Positions 9,658-21,142 of a DNA stretch of 64,000 nucleotides are shown piece by piece. Both the position numbers and the translations under genes were made by a program. This stretch comes from Metabacillus sp. FJAT-52054 (GTDB lineage Bacteria; Bacillota; Bacilli; Bacillales; Bacillaceae), in contig NZ_CP147407.1 in the NCBI RefSeq assembly GCF_037201815.1, positions 2,798,723 through 2,862,722 on the forward strand, written 5' to 3'. The number at the start of each line of letters is the position of its first letter. Positions within the stretch are counted from its first letter, which is position 1. The notes under the pieces are model-generated. The model was not told the DNA's origin and did no database searches. It saw only the letters and a program-made list of their open reading frames with translations.

Positions 9658-10689
9658 TTAGACAGGCCCATGATCCAGATATGACATTTTTTCAATCTGA
9701 AAGATCCTGCTGCAAGCATCTGCCAGCTGAAAAGGAGGAATGCGATACATATTTCCAATCTCCTCTTCATCAATATCGATTCCATGCATTTCATAACCAG
9801 CCTTATGAAGAGCTGCAGCCCAAAGGGAAGCATCAGCAGGCTTTGGCAGGAAAGGGAACAGAACAAACAGGTGACGGATCCACAGCTCTTTTACCGCTTC
9901 AAATAGAGCCGGGTTTTCAGCTCCAAGTACATCATCAAGTAAAATTAGCACCTTTTTGGCAAAAGGTGTATCAGATAGGTCTGACAAAGAAGCAGGCACA
10001 ACGGTCAGCACATCCTCAAACTTCTCAATCGTAACGCTTTTTTCCACCTCATGCTCCATGAGCACCTGCAGAATCATTGTTTTAATGACCGGGTGTGCAT
10101 GAGTATGCTCCAAAAGAGATCTCAGTGTAGGCATATGCTTTGCTACGTTCCGGTCACGGATCGATTGAATATATTCAATCTGCCGGGAGGGATCCGCCAT
10201 AAATGTTTCTGATTCTGTCCAATCATCAGGCTCGTAGCTGAAAGACTCCTCTTCTTCCAATCCGGCATCCTGCTCAGAGCCGCTCATCCGGCGGCTAAAA
10301 TCAAGCAATCTGTAAAATTGCTCTGCACTTTCTGCCGGAAGCTGATTCTCCTGTAAAACGGCTTCGATTGTCGTTTGGACTTCGTTATATTCCCTCAGCT
10401 GAATTAGAATCGTCAAATATACCTGCAGCACAGTAAAATACTGGCCGATGTCTTCATTCAGCATTTTTTTGCATACTTTGCCTGCTTCGTGCAGCTCCCC
10501 CATTTCCATAAGGCACAAAGCAATTCCAAGCTGTATTTCAGCCTGATCTTCATCCATATTTCTTGCTTCCGAGAAAAATTCCAGTGCATCCTGGAACTGT
10601 TTCTTTTTCAAAGCTTCCATCCCCTTGTCGACGAGGCGCTCCTTCAGGTTTGGAAATGGAATGATCTTTGATTTTTTGTCTTCACTCAT
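9658..10689 (-). CDS. ysoA: TPR-repeat protein YsoA
   Basis: 343-aa soluble protein with an N-terminal tetratricopeptide-like helical region (about residues 15-130: LVDKGMEALKKKQFQDALEF, then EIQLGIALCLMEMGELHEAG) and an acidic C-terminal half. No signal peptide and no catalytic motif are visible. Length and position between tig and leuD match YsoA of B. subtilis, whose molecular role is not established. The stop lies 23 bp from the tig -35, so both are read leftward but tig has its own promoter. Confidence 0.85.
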   Translation of the reverse strand: MSEDKKSKIIPFPNLKERLVDKGMEALKKKQFQDALEFFSEARNMDEDQAEIQLGIALCLMEMGELHEAGKVCKKMLNEDIGQYFTVLQVYLTILIQLREYNEVQTTIEAVLQENQLPAESAEQFYRLLDFSRRMSGSEQDAGLEEEESFSYEPDDWTESETFMADPSRQIEYIQSIRDRNVAKHMPTLRSLLEHTHAHPVIKTMILQVLMEHEVEKSVTIEKFEDVLTVVPASLSDLSDTPFAKKVLILLDDVLGAENPALFEAVKELWIRHLFVLFPFLPKPADASLWAAALHKAGYEMHGIDIDEEEIGNMYRIPPFQLADACSRIFQIEKMSYLDHGPV

Positions 10690-10785
10690 GAATCAGACCA
10701 ACTCCGCGTTCATTTTTGTTACAAGTTTACCAATGTGGTGAACGGAACACAAGCAGCAAGGAGTCTCGGCTGCAGCCAGCAAAAA

Positions 10786-10812
10786 GGTGCAAAGCAGTAA
10801 CTGCTTTGCACC
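10786..10812 (-). terminator. Terminator of the ilv-leu operon
   Basis: Minus-strand hairpin GGTGCAAAGCAG / CTGCTTTGCACC (perfect 12-bp stem, 3-nt loop) followed by TTTTTG, 10 bp past the leuD stop. Confidence 0.92.
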
Positions 10813-10821
10813 TATCTCCCA

Positions 10822-11412
10822 TTATACAATCCGGCTTTCTTCAAATTGGCGAATTCTGTCCTCATGGATGAGTGTATAAGCGATTTCGTCTCTTCCATTG
10901 ATCAGCATATCCTTCCAGTGGGGATCGATTTCGAAGGCGGCTGCCAATCCTGTATCCGCCCAGATTATCTGGTCGGCCAAATTAACGGTGAGCTCCACTC
11001 CCACGCTATTCGCTTTTTCCATAAATTCCGTAATTTTTTCTTTTTCCAGTCGAATCGGAAGAATGCCGTTTTTCAGGCAGTTCTGATGGAAAATATCTGC
11101 AAAGGACGGGGCAATGATGACTTTGAAGCCGTAATCGCCTAAGGCCCATGGCGCATGCTCCCTCGAGGATCCGCACCCGAAATTTTCTCCGGCAGCCAAA
11201 ATCGTCGCTCCCGCAAATTCAGGCCTGTTTAATTCAAAATCAGGATTTGGCTCATAATCCCCTTTATAGCGCCAGTCATAGAAGGCAAATCTGCCATAGC
11301 CCGTTCTTTCAGTCCGTTTTAAAAACTGTTTCGGAATAATCTGATCTGTATCGACGTTGTCTCGATCGAGAACTGCAACTTTTCCTTTATGAAGAAGAAA
11401 CGGCTGAAGCAT
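10822..11412 (-). CDS. leuD: 3-isopropylmalate dehydratase small subunit
   Basis: Small (swivelling) subunit of isopropylmalate isomerase, which converts 2- to 3-isopropylmalate in leucine synthesis together with LeuC. At 196 aa it is close to the usual length. Family motifs seen are [15 protein letters not shown] near the N-terminus and [13 protein letters not shown] (about 77-89). It overlaps the 3' end of leuC by 26 bp, and its ribosome site (GGGAG) lies inside leuC, so the two subunits are probably co-translated. It is the last gene of the operon. Confidence 0.96.
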   Translation of the reverse strand: MLQPFLLHKGKVAVLDRDNVDTDQIIPKQFLKRTERTGYGRFAFYDWRYKGDYEPNPDFELNRPEFAGATILAAGENFGCGSSREHAPWALGDYGFKVIIAPSFADIFHQNCLKNGILPIRLEKEKITEFMEKANSVGVELTVNLADQIIWADTGLAAAFEIDPHWKDMLINGRDEIAYTLIHEDRIRQFEESRIV

Positions 11413-12829
11413 GGTGATCTCCCTCCTTATCCGATATTTTCCGTATATCTGTGAACTGCCCGTAAACCGCTGCCGCAGCGGCCATAATCGGACTTACTAA
11501 ATGAGTGCGTGCCCCTTTTCCCTGACGTCCTTCAAAATTCCTGTTGGACGTAGATGCGCACCGTTCTCCTTCTGGAACTGCATCATCGTTCATACTTAAG
11601 CACATGCTGCAGCCTGAATGCCTCCATTCAAAGCCTGCTGCTGTGAATATGGCATCAAGTCCCTCTTCTTCCGCCTTGCGCTTGACTGCTTCAGAACCCG
11701 GGACGACCATAGCCCTAACCGTTGAGGCTACTTTTTTTCCCTGTACAAAGGCCGCAGCTTCCCTAAGATCATGAATACGGGAGTTTGTGCAGGAACCGAT
11801 GAAAACGTGCTGAACGGGAAGATTTTCAAGCGGCTGGCCCGGAGTGAGATCCATATAAAAATAGGCGCGCTCTGCTTCCCGCTTTTCTTCCTTTGTTAAA
11901 TAGGAATCAAGCACCGGAACACGCTTGTCAACAGATAAAGCCATTCCCGGGTTCGTCCCCCATGTGATCATCGGTCCGATATCATCTCCATGAATGACGG
12001 CTGTTTTATCGTAAACAGCTCTTTCATCTGAGGCAAGCTGCTTCCATTGTTCGACTGCCCGTTCAAACGCTTCGCCTTTAGGCGCGTACTTTCTGCCTTT
12101 TATATAAGAAAAAGTCGTTTCATCAGGAGCAATCAATCCAGCTCTGGCACCTGCTTCAATGGACATGTTGCAAATGGTCATCCGCTCATCCATTGAAAGG
12201 CTGTAGATAACACTTCCGCTGTATTCAATGACATACCCCGTTCCGAAACGCACCCCGTATTTCCCGATGATATAAAGGATTACGTCTTTTGCCGTAACCC
12301 CTTCTCCCAGTTCCCCGTCAATTTGAATGTTCAGGGTTTTTGGCTTTTGCTGCCAAAGCGTCTGGGTTGCAAAAACGTGCTCCACTTCACTCGTTCCAAT
12401 TCCAAATGCCAACGCCCCAAATGCACCGTGTGTTGAAGTGTGGCTGTCTCCGCATACAATTGTTTTCCCGGGAAGAGTCAATCCGAGCTCAGGTCCAATG
12501 ACATGAACAATCCCCTGATCTTCACTTTCCATATCGGCAAGCTCCACTCCGAACTCCCGGCAATTCCTTTCCAGAGCACTAATTTGATTTCTTGCAGTTT
12601 CATCCTTGATAACGGTCCGATTGACGGTAGGAATATTATGGTCCATGGTAGCAAAGGTCAGATCCGGTCTTCTAACCTTCCTGTTTTTTGTCCGAAGTCC
12701 TTCGAATGCCTGCGGAGAGGTTACTTCATGAATGAGATGCAGGTCAATGTAGAGAAGATCTGGTTTCCCCTCTTCTTTATAGACAACATGCTGATCCCAC
12801 AGTTTTTCAAAAAGCGTTCTTCGTTTCAT
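11387..12829 (-). CDS. leuC: 3-isopropylmalate dehydratase large subunit
   Basis: Large, 4Fe-4S-containing subunit of isopropylmalate isomerase (aconitase family), 480 aa. The three cluster-ligating cysteines are visible in the IGSCTNSR motif (about 347) and in [10 protein letters not shown] (about 407-410). The substrate-channel motif [12 protein letters not shown] is at about 131-142. The C-terminus is slightly extended ([12 protein letters not shown]) and produces the 26-bp overlap with leuD. It is preceded 25 bp upstream by leuB. Confidence 0.96.
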   Translation of the reverse strand: MKRRTLFEKLWDQHVVYKEEGKPDLLYIDLHLIHEVTSPQAFEGLRTKNRKVRRPDLTFATMDHNIPTVNRTVIKDETARNQISALERNCREFGVELADMESEDQGIVHVIGPELGLTLPGKTIVCGDSHTSTHGAFGALAFGIGTSEVEHVFATQTLWQQKPKTLNIQIDGELGEGVTAKDVILYIIGKYGVRFGTGYVIEYSGSVIYSLSMDERMTICNMSIEAGARAGLIAPDETTFSYIKGRKYAPKGEAFERAVEQWKQLASDERAVYDKTAVIHGDDIGPMITWGTNPGMALSVDKRVPVLDSYLTKEEKREAERAYFYMDLTPGQPLENLPVQHVFIGSCTNSRIHDLREAAAFVQGKKVASTVRAMVVPGSEAVKRKAEEEGLDAIFTAAGFEWRHSGCSMCLSMNDDAVPEGERCASTSNRNFEGRQGKGARTHLVSPIMAAAAAVYGQFTDIRKISDKEGDHHASAVSSS

Positions 12830-12854
12830 GTTTCTCCTCCTCCTTTTTCAGCTT

Positions 12855-13967
12855 TTAAGCGTAAGCTTCCATAATATGAAGAATGGCATTATCATCGGCC
12901 AGTCCTTCTTTAATTTCAGCAATCATTTCATCTGTAGTAAGCGGATGATCGTTCTCAAATGCCAGATCTCCGGTTCGTTTTCCCGCATCCAAAACAAGCT
13001 GGACGGCGCGTTCAACCGCATTTGCTTCCTCCTCCATACCGAAGGAAGTGCGAAGCATCATGGCAGCCGATAAGATCATCGCGAGCGGATTGGCTTTATT
13101 TTCCCCGGCTATATCAGGAGCGGATCCATGTACCGGCTCATATAGATGGAGGCCGTTCAGCGATAAGCTTGAAGAAGGAAGCATCCCGAGCGATCCTGTT
13201 AATACGGAAGCCTCATCGCTTAAAATATCGCCAAACATATTTTCCGTCACGAGAACATCAAATTGAGCAGGATTTTTAATAAGCTGCATGGCAGCATTGT
13301 CGACCAGCATATGTTCAAGCTCGACATCCGGATAGCCCGCCTTCACTTCTTCAGCGGTTTCTCTCCACATTCTGCTCGATTCCAGCACATTGGCCTTGTC
13401 TACGGACGTGACCTTGTTCCTTCGGCTGGCTGCCATTTCAAATGCAGCTGTTAAAATCCGTCTGACTTCTTCCTTCGTGTAAAAAAGAGTGTCCACCGCT
13501 GATTCCGCTCCGCCCTTTCCGGAACGTTCACTCGGTTTCCCGAAATACAAACCGCCGGTTAATTCCCGGACAATAACGAAATCCACTCCATCCAGCACCG
13601 ATTTTTTAAAGGGGCTGTGATCCGTCAGACACTCATATGCTTTCACAGGCCGGATATTAGCATATAGGCCAAGCTCTTTGCGAAGCGCAAGCAATCCTCT
13701 CTCCGGTCTGTTTTCCGGAGGCTCCCCGTCCCATTTCGGTCCCCCTACTGCGCCAAGCATAAGAGCGTCCGCGTTCCGGCAAAGCTCAAGGGTTTCAGGA
13801 GGAAGCGGAATTCCCCGCTGATCAATGGCGGAACCGCCAATTAATCCGGATGTAAAGATAAATTCATGGCCAAACTGTTCGGCAATGACGGTCAAGACTT
13901 CCTGTGCACCCTGCATCACTTCTTTTCCGATTCCATCTCCCGGCAGCATTGCGATTGTTTTCTTCAT
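12855..13967 (-). CDS. leuB: 3-isopropylmalate dehydrogenase
   Basis: NAD-dependent oxidative decarboxylase giving 2-ketoisocaproate in leucine synthesis, 370 aa. It starts with the family pattern KKTIAMLPGDGIG. Further motifs are the VRELTGGLYFG substrate-loop segment and the metal-binding region NMFGDILSDEASVLTGSLGM (about residues 244-263). It lies 19 bp after leuA and 25 bp before leuC within one transcription unit. Confidence 0.97.
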   Translation of the reverse strand: MKKTIAMLPGDGIGKEVMQGAQEVLTVIAEQFGHEFIFTSGLIGGSAIDQRGIPLPPETLELCRNADALMLGAVGGPKWDGEPPENRPERGLLALRKELGLYANIRPVKAYECLTDHSPFKKSVLDGVDFVIVRELTGGLYFGKPSERSGKGGAESAVDTLFYTKEEVRRILTAAFEMAASRRNKVTSVDKANVLESSRMWRETAEEVKAGYPDVELEHMLVDNAAMQLIKNPAQFDVLVTENMFGDILSDEASVLTGSLGMLPSSSLSLNGLHLYEPVHGSAPDIAGENKANPLAMILSAAMMLRTSFGMEEEANAVERAVQLVLDAGKRTGDLAFENDHPLTTDEMIAEIKEGLADDNAILHIMEAYA

Positions 13968-13986
13968 GATTCATCCCCCATTTCGT

Positions 13987-16573
<2,587 letters not shown>

Positions 16574-17089
16574 TTAAACAATAAACGTTGCTTTTTCAGA
16601 TGTATTCCGTTTGCTGCTCCTTGTAAATGCGGTGGTTCCTGTTCTTGCAACCTCTTTAATTCCATATGGTTTCAGCAGATCGATGAGCGCTTCAACTTTA
16701 CCCGGTTCACCTGTCGCCTGAATGACGAGACTTTCTTTCCCGACATCAATGACTGATGCCCGGAACGGTTCAATAATTCCGTATATTTCCAGTCTGCTTG
16801 CGGCCGGGGAGCTCACTTTTATAAGGGCAAGCTCTCTTGCCACTACATTCTGATTGGTCATGTCTGTTACTTTCAAAACATGTATTTGCTTGTTCAGCTG
16901 CTTTGTGAGCTGTTCGACCTGATTATGATCTTCAACCTCGACCGTAAAGGTAATCCTTGAAACCCCTTCAGTCTCGGTATGGCCAACCGTGATGCTTTCG
17001 ATGTTATATAGGCGTTTAGTAAAAAGTCCGGTGATCCGGTTCAGCACACCAGGCCGATTCAGCACGGTGATGGTAATGATTCGTTTCAC
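16574..17089 (-). CDS. ilvH: Acetolactate synthase small (regulatory) subunit
   Basis: 171-aa regulatory subunit of acetohydroxyacid synthase. An ACT domain at the N-terminus ([21 protein letters not shown], residues about 3-23) mediates valine feedback. The C-terminal ALS_ss domain contains ELALIKVS and the [15 protein letters not shown] region. The ATG overlaps the ilvB stop (17086-17089), coupling the two subunits. Confidence 0.96.
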   Translation of the reverse strand: MKRIITITVLNRPGVLNRITGLFTKRLYNIESITVGHTETEGVSRITFTVEVEDHNQVEQLTKQLNKQIHVLKVTDMTNQNVVARELALIKVSSPAASRLEIYGIIEPFRASVIDVGKESLVIQATGEPGKVEALIDLLKPYGIKEVARTGTTAFTRSSKRNTSEKATFIV

Positions 17090-18807
17090 GGTTTCACCCC
17101 TGTCATTTGATGAATTCCTTTGCCTGGAGCAATCATCGGATAAACGTTTTCTTCCTTTTCAACCAGGACATTGATCAGCATCGGCTCTTCTGAACAGAGG
17201 GCATTTTTAAGTTCTGCTTCAGCCTCTGCCATATTTGTAATTGTCAGCCCCTTAATTCCGTAGGCTTCTGCAAGCTTATTGAAGTTCGGCTGCGATACGA
17301 ATTTTGAATGGGAGTAGCGTTCTTCGTAGAAGATTTCCTGCCACTGCCTAACCATTCCGAGAGATTCGTTGTTTAAGATAATAATCTTTATCGGAAGCTT
17401 AAGTTCGTAAATAACGGAAAGCTCCTGCAAGGTCATCTGAAAACCGCCGTCTCCCAGAACAGCCACTACTTTTCTGCTCCGATCCGCGAGCTGTGCCCCG
17501 ATTGCAGATGGCAGTCCGAAGCCCATTGTTCCGAGCCCGCCCGACGTCACCCAGCTGTCGGCTGTTTTAAATGGATAAAACTGAGCTGCCCACATTTGAT
17601 GCTGTCCGACATCCGTCGTGACAATTGCATTTCCTTCGGTGTTCTCATAAACCATTTCCATCAGTTTTTGAGGCTTGATCACATCTTTTGATTCTCCATA
17701 CCATAGCGGGAATTCTTTTTTGGATTCGTCCTGTTTTGCAAGCCATTCTGCCGCTTGCGCTTTCTTTCCGTTTTGATGAATGAGTTCCTGCAGCACCCTT
17801 TTCGCGTCTCCAACAACCGGTATATGCGCCGGTACATTTTTCCCGACTTCAGCAGGGTCAATATCCACATGGGCAACCGTGGCATATTTTGCGAAGTCAT
17901 CCAGGTTTCCTGTCAGCCGGTCATCAAACCTCGCCCCGATATTGATGAGAAGATCGCATTCATAGAGCGCCATATTGGCCGTATACGTTCCATGCATTCC
18001 CGCCATGCCGAGAAACAGCCTATGGTCTGCCGGGAACCCGCCAAGGCCAAGAAGAGTATGAACGACCGGAATATCCTGCTGTTCGGCATAATTTTTCAAA
18101 TCTTCAGACGCTTTAGCGTGCAAAACGCCCGCTCCTGCCAGAATGACAGGTTTTTTTGCCCGGCTGACCGCCTCCACAAGCTTCCTGATTTGCAAATGAT
18201 TCGGCTCTGTAACAGGCTGATAGCCCGGCAATTCAAGCTCCTGGTCGTATTTAAATTCCCCTTCTGATACGGCGATGTCTTTCGGAATATCAATTAGTAC
18301 AGGGCCAGGTCTCCCTGTTACAGCAATGTGAAACGCTTCTTTGATGGCAATCGGCAGTTCATCCACATGCCTGACCTGAACACTGTGTTTCGTGATTGGC
18401 ATGGTGATGCCCAGCACATCCGCTTCCTGAAAAGCATCGGAACCGATAACCGTTGAAGCTACCTGACCTGTAAAAACGACTAACGGAAGGGAATCAATCA
18501 TCGCATCGGCAAGTCCGGTTACGAGATTTGTTGCCCCAGGTCCGGATGTAGCAATGACTACTCCAGGCCTCCCCGAAATTCTGGCGTAGCCTTCAGCCGC
18601 ATGAATGGCACCTTGCTCATGTCTCGTCAGAATATGGAACAGCCCTGAACCATACAGTTTGTCGTAAAGCGGAAGGACAGCTCCCCCGGGATATCCGAAA
18701 AGCACCTCGACCTTTTCTCTTTTCAGCGCTTCAATCAGCATGCTTCCTCCGGTCATCCTAACTGGGCGTTCGAGCTGTGCCTCATCCATCTCTACTTGCA
18801 GTTTCAT
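17086..18807 (-). CDS. ilvB: Acetolactate synthase large (catalytic) subunit
   Basis: Thiamine-diphosphate enzyme making acetolactate or acetohydroxybutyrate. It is 573 aa. The N-terminal catalytic Glu lies in the [27 protein letters not shown] region, with a central FAD-binding-like domain. The C-terminal ThDP/Mg motif is [12 protein letters not shown]...LNN. An AGGAGG ribosome site precedes the ATG. A leucine T-box leader lies directly upstream (18877-19165), so expression of ilvB and downstream genes should rise when tRNA-Leu is uncharged. Confidence 0.97.
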   Translation of the reverse strand: MKLQVEMDEAQLERPVRMTGGSMLIEALKREKVEVLFGYPGGAVLPLYDKLYGSGLFHILTRHEQGAIHAAEGYARISGRPGVVIATSGPGATNLVTGLADAMIDSLPLVVFTGQVASTVIGSDAFQEADVLGITMPITKHSVQVRHVDELPIAIKEAFHIAVTGRPGPVLIDIPKDIAVSEGEFKYDQELELPGYQPVTEPNHLQIRKLVEAVSRAKKPVILAGAGVLHAKASEDLKNYAEQQDIPVVHTLLGLGGFPADHRLFLGMAGMHGTYTANMALYECDLLINIGARFDDRLTGNLDDFAKYATVAHVDIDPAEVGKNVPAHIPVVGDAKRVLQELIHQNGKKAQAAEWLAKQDESKKEFPLWYGESKDVIKPQKLMEMVYENTEGNAIVTTDVGQHQMWAAQFYPFKTADSWVTSGGLGTMGFGLPSAIGAQLADRSRKVVAVLGDGGFQMTLQELSVIYELKLPIKIIILNNESLGMVRQWQEIFYEERYSHSKFVSQPNFNKLAEAYGIKGLTITNMAEAEAELKNALCSEEPMLINVLVEKEENVYPMIAPGKGIHQMTGVKP

Positions 18808-18876
18808 TTTTATGCCTCCTCTTCTTTCAAAAGCGTTTCATTCCTAAATTCTCTGCAGCGGGAACAATGTCAAGCA

Positions 18877-19165
18877 ATATAAAAACCTCTCCACCCCTCA
18901 TAAGACCCGTGTTTATCGGATCAAAGGGGCGAAGAGGTTAGAAACTCTGCGCGGTACCACCCTTTTTCATGGCTTTAAGGCCATCTCAGGAACAATCATG
19001 TTCATTTTAATAACGAGTGCTTCGGATGCACCCGGCTCCTCCTACTCAATTCAGAAGAGCACTCCGAGGTGAGTTCACTACCCTTGCCACCGCCGGTTTC
19101 CAGCAACCCGGCTCTCTGAAGATGGCGTATTCGGATACCTACTTATCCTCGTCTTTGTTTTGCTG
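18877..19165 (-). promoter_or_regulatory. Leucine T-box riboswitch with attenuator before ilvB
   Basis: The minus strand carries the T-box sequence AGGGTGGTACCGCG (about 18949-18962) and a long stem-I region. The specifier loop reads GTGAACTCACC, giving the codon CTC (Leu) at 19071-19073. A terminator hairpin, AACCTCTTCGCCCCT paired with AGGGGTGGAGAGGTT (18877-18931), ends in TTTATATT. The overall arrangement equals the B. subtilis ilv-leu leader, but it sits between ilvE and ilvB. Confidence 0.95.
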
Positions 19166-19185
19166 TATGAATTTTTAATAGTTCG

Positions 19186-20091
19186 TTAGCTTACGTGAAG
19201 ATTTTCATCAGGCAGATTTACTTTTTCGCCTTCTTCAATGACTTTTCTTCTAAACTTTTCAAGCAGATAGTTCGTATGCTCTCCAGGTACTCCGTCTCCA
19301 ATGACCCTTCCATCCACTTTGACAACTGCGATGACTTCTGCGGCGGTTCCTGTCAGGAATACTTCCTCCGCTGTATAAACATCATGGCGGGTAAACGGCT
19401 CCTCCGAAACTTTATAGCCCAGTTCATTCGCGATATCGATAATGGCATTACGCGTGATTCCTTCTAATGCTCCGATATATCCCGGCGGGGTAAGCAGCTT
19501 GCCGTTTTTGTAAATGAATACATTATCGGCAGAGCCCTCTGCAACATAGCCCTGATCGTTCAGCATAAGTGCTTCGCTTACGTTTGCCAGATGTGCTTCA
19601 ATTTTCACGAGAATATTATTTAAGTAGTTCAGTGATTTAACTTTCGGGCTGAGAACGTCTGGGCGGTTTCTCCTTGTAGGGACCGTTACGATATCGATTC
19701 CAGTATCGTAAAGATGCTTCGGAAAAATAGCCAGCGGTTCTACGATGATGACCACATTCGCTGAAGGACATTTATAAGGATCCAGTCCAAGATCTCCGAC
19801 CCCTCTTGAAACGACCAGCCTGATGTAGGCGTCTCTCAATCCGTTTTTTTCAACCGTTTTAATAACAAGATCACTTAATTCTTCCTGATTGTAGGGCATA
19901 TTGAGTAAAATTGATTTTCCAGACTCATATAGCCGGTCCATATGTTCTTTCATTCGGAAGATGTTCCCGTTGTATACCCTGATTCCTTCAAAAATGCCGT
20001 CTCCGTACAAGAATCCGTGATCATATACAGAAATCTTGGCATCTTCCTTCCGTACGAATTCACCGTTCAAGAAGATCCATTGATCACTCAT
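19186..20091 (-). CDS. ilvE: Branched-chain amino-acid aminotransferase (class IV)
   Basis: PLP-dependent fold-type IV aminotransferase, 301 aa, catalysing the last transamination of valine, leucine and isoleucine. The family features are YDHGFLYGDGIFEGIR (about 23-38), the PLP-lysine in SPKVKSLNYLNNILVK (about 158), EGSADNVF and the phosphate-binding FLTGTAAEV. It is IlvE-like rather than D-amino-acid transaminase-like by the SPKVKSLNYL signature; that distinction is inference. It is the promoter-proximal gene, about 20 bp upstream of the T-box, so it escapes T-box attenuation unless a second promoter exists. Confidence 0.92.
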   Translation of the reverse strand: MSDQWIFLNGEFVRKEDAKISVYDHGFLYGDGIFEGIRVYNGNIFRMKEHMDRLYESGKSILLNMPYNQEELSDLVIKTVEKNGLRDAYIRLVVSRGVGDLGLDPYKCPSANVVIIVEPLAIFPKHLYDTGIDIVTVPTRRNRPDVLSPKVKSLNYLNNILVKIEAHLANVSEALMLNDQGYVAEGSADNVFIYKNGKLLTPPGYIGALEGITRNAIIDIANELGYKVSEEPFTRHDVYTAEEVFLTGTAAEVIAVVKVDGRVIGDGVPGEHTNYLLEKFRRKVIEEGEKVNLPDENLHVS

Positions 20092-20226
20092 GCTTGGTCA
20101 CACCTTTCCTTTAATGATAAGACGCTTTAAATCATTACATAATTAGTTGTAAAAAAAGATCCTATAACGATTGTTATATGGATGATTTTAAGTTGTCACA
20201 TTGCCGTGTATTGAATGTTTGAACCT

Positions 20227-20316
20227 ATCTTACGCCCGTTCCAGACGAGAGTCAACACCCTTTTTCCGAATTAACTGATAATTTAGATTAATTAAACTAT
20301 TTGTATACGCTTACAT
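20227..20316 (-). promoter_or_regulatory. ilvE-ilv-leu promoter with cre and CodY-like box
   Basis: Minus-strand -35 TTGACT (20250-20255), 17-bp spacer and -10 TAAGAT (20227-20232). Upstream, AATTATCAGTTAATT at 20269-20283 differs from the CodY consensus AATTTTCWGAAAATT at three positions. ATGTAAGCGTATACA at 20302-20316 matches WTGNAANCGNWNNCW at every position and is centred about 90 bp upstream of the expected start. B. subtilis ilv-leu is known to be repressed by CodY and activated by CcpA from an upstream cre; the same logic here is inference. Confidence 0.75.
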
Positions 20317-20446
20317 CCGCGCGGTTATAGGAAAAGCTTTTTTGCAATTTTTTTGTACTTTTTTCTGACAGGGTTTTTTGACAGGATTTTTATGGAGGGG
20401 GAATGATCGGCAGTAGAGTGGGAGAAAAATACTTTACCAGCAAAAT

Positions 20447-20483
20447 AAAAATCCTGCTGAAGAAAATGGATCAGCGGGATTTT
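20447..20483. terminator. Bidirectional terminator-like hairpin
   Basis: AAAAATCCTGCTGA (20447-20460) pairs with TCAGCGGGATTTT (20471-20483) with one G-T pair, giving T-rich tails on both strands. It lies between the ilvE promoter and repeat copy 2. No adjacent gene clearly needs it. Confidence 0.6.
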
Positions 20484-20546
20484 ATATTCATACTTTACTT
20501 AAATGCATCTTGCATCGTCTTTTTTAAAAGCACTGTTATACTTTGA

Positions 20547-20712
20547 CTGTTGATTTCCGTTGCGGGCGATCGCTTTCCGCGGGGCGGGCGGTGAGCCTCC
20601 TCAGCGCCGGGCGCTTGCGGGGTCTCACCTGTCCCGCTGCTCCCGCAGGAGTCTCTCGCCCTCCACTCCAATCAACAGGTGTTAAAAATCATCATCGTGC
20701 TTGAACTTGATC
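20547..20712. repeat. Dispersed GC-rich structured repeat, long copy 2
   Basis: 132-bp core (20547-20678) with the same CTGTTGATT / AATCAACAG ends as copy 1. The stem here is GGTGAG (20590-20595) with CTCACC (20624-20629), and the apical hairpin is AGCGCC-G-GGCGCT. The downstream flank GGTGTTAAAAATCATCATCGTGCTT is also shared with the other copies. Confidence 0.85.
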
Positions 20713-20875
20713 TTTTTAAAAGAAAAACATCATTAAAAATCATTAACCGCTTTTAAAAATTTTCAGTGTTTACGTGTTGTAGGAATAAATTATGTCAGTC
20801 AGTTAGCTTCATATCATATGGCTTTATGAGATCAGGAAAAGTATTTGCATTTTTCACGCAGTATTTCAGGCATAA

Positions 20876-20934
20876 AAAAAGAGATACTGCCACAGTAATT
20901 TAATCTGCGTTAGTATCTCTTTTTGCAGCAAGCA
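20876..20934 (-). terminator. Terminator, probably of the original tRNA-Arg unit
   Basis: AAAAAGAGATACT (20876-20888) pairs with AGTATCTCTTTTT (20922-20934). On the minus strand it is followed by more T's. It sits about 25 bp beyond the 3' end of the decayed tRNA-Arg copy, where the terminator of the tRNA transcript would be expected before the insertion. Confidence 0.65.
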
Positions 20935-20958
20935 CAGTTTTACTGCGTTGACTTTGGA

Positions 20959-21032
20959 CGTTCCAGGAGAGGTTCGAACTCCTGACCGACGCCATAAAAG
21001 GGCGTTGCTCTATCCAGCTGAGCTACTCTATA
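20959..21032 (-). pseudogene. Decayed tRNA-Arg copy (distal end of insertion)
   Basis: Positions 20954-21027 match the intact tRNA-Arg (26656-26729) with only five substitutions. The first seven acceptor-stem bases read TATAGAG instead of GTCCCAG and cannot pair with the 3' side (CTGGAAC). The anticodon loop now reads CTTTTAT (UUU in place of UCU). It looks like a non-functional attachment-site remnant rather than a working tRNA-Lys. Confidence 0.8.
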
Positions 21033-21142
21033 CAACAGTGTTTGTTTTCGGTTATGTATAACGTTCACTTTTCAAACTTAGACCGTTTGACTAAAATTTA
21101 TTCTACTATCTCATTTTTTGTAATTAAAGTGTCTTAAGTTTT

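Noticed and set aside
18814..18840. cre-like sequence ATGAAACGCTTTTGA upstream of ilvB
   Set aside because: The central CG is displaced by one base relative to the consensus, and the site lies inside the leader after the terminator.
20959..21032. Possible functional tRNA-Lys(UUU)
   Set aside because: The acceptor stem cannot pair (TATAGAG against CTGGAAC); the remainder is a mutated tRNA-Arg.
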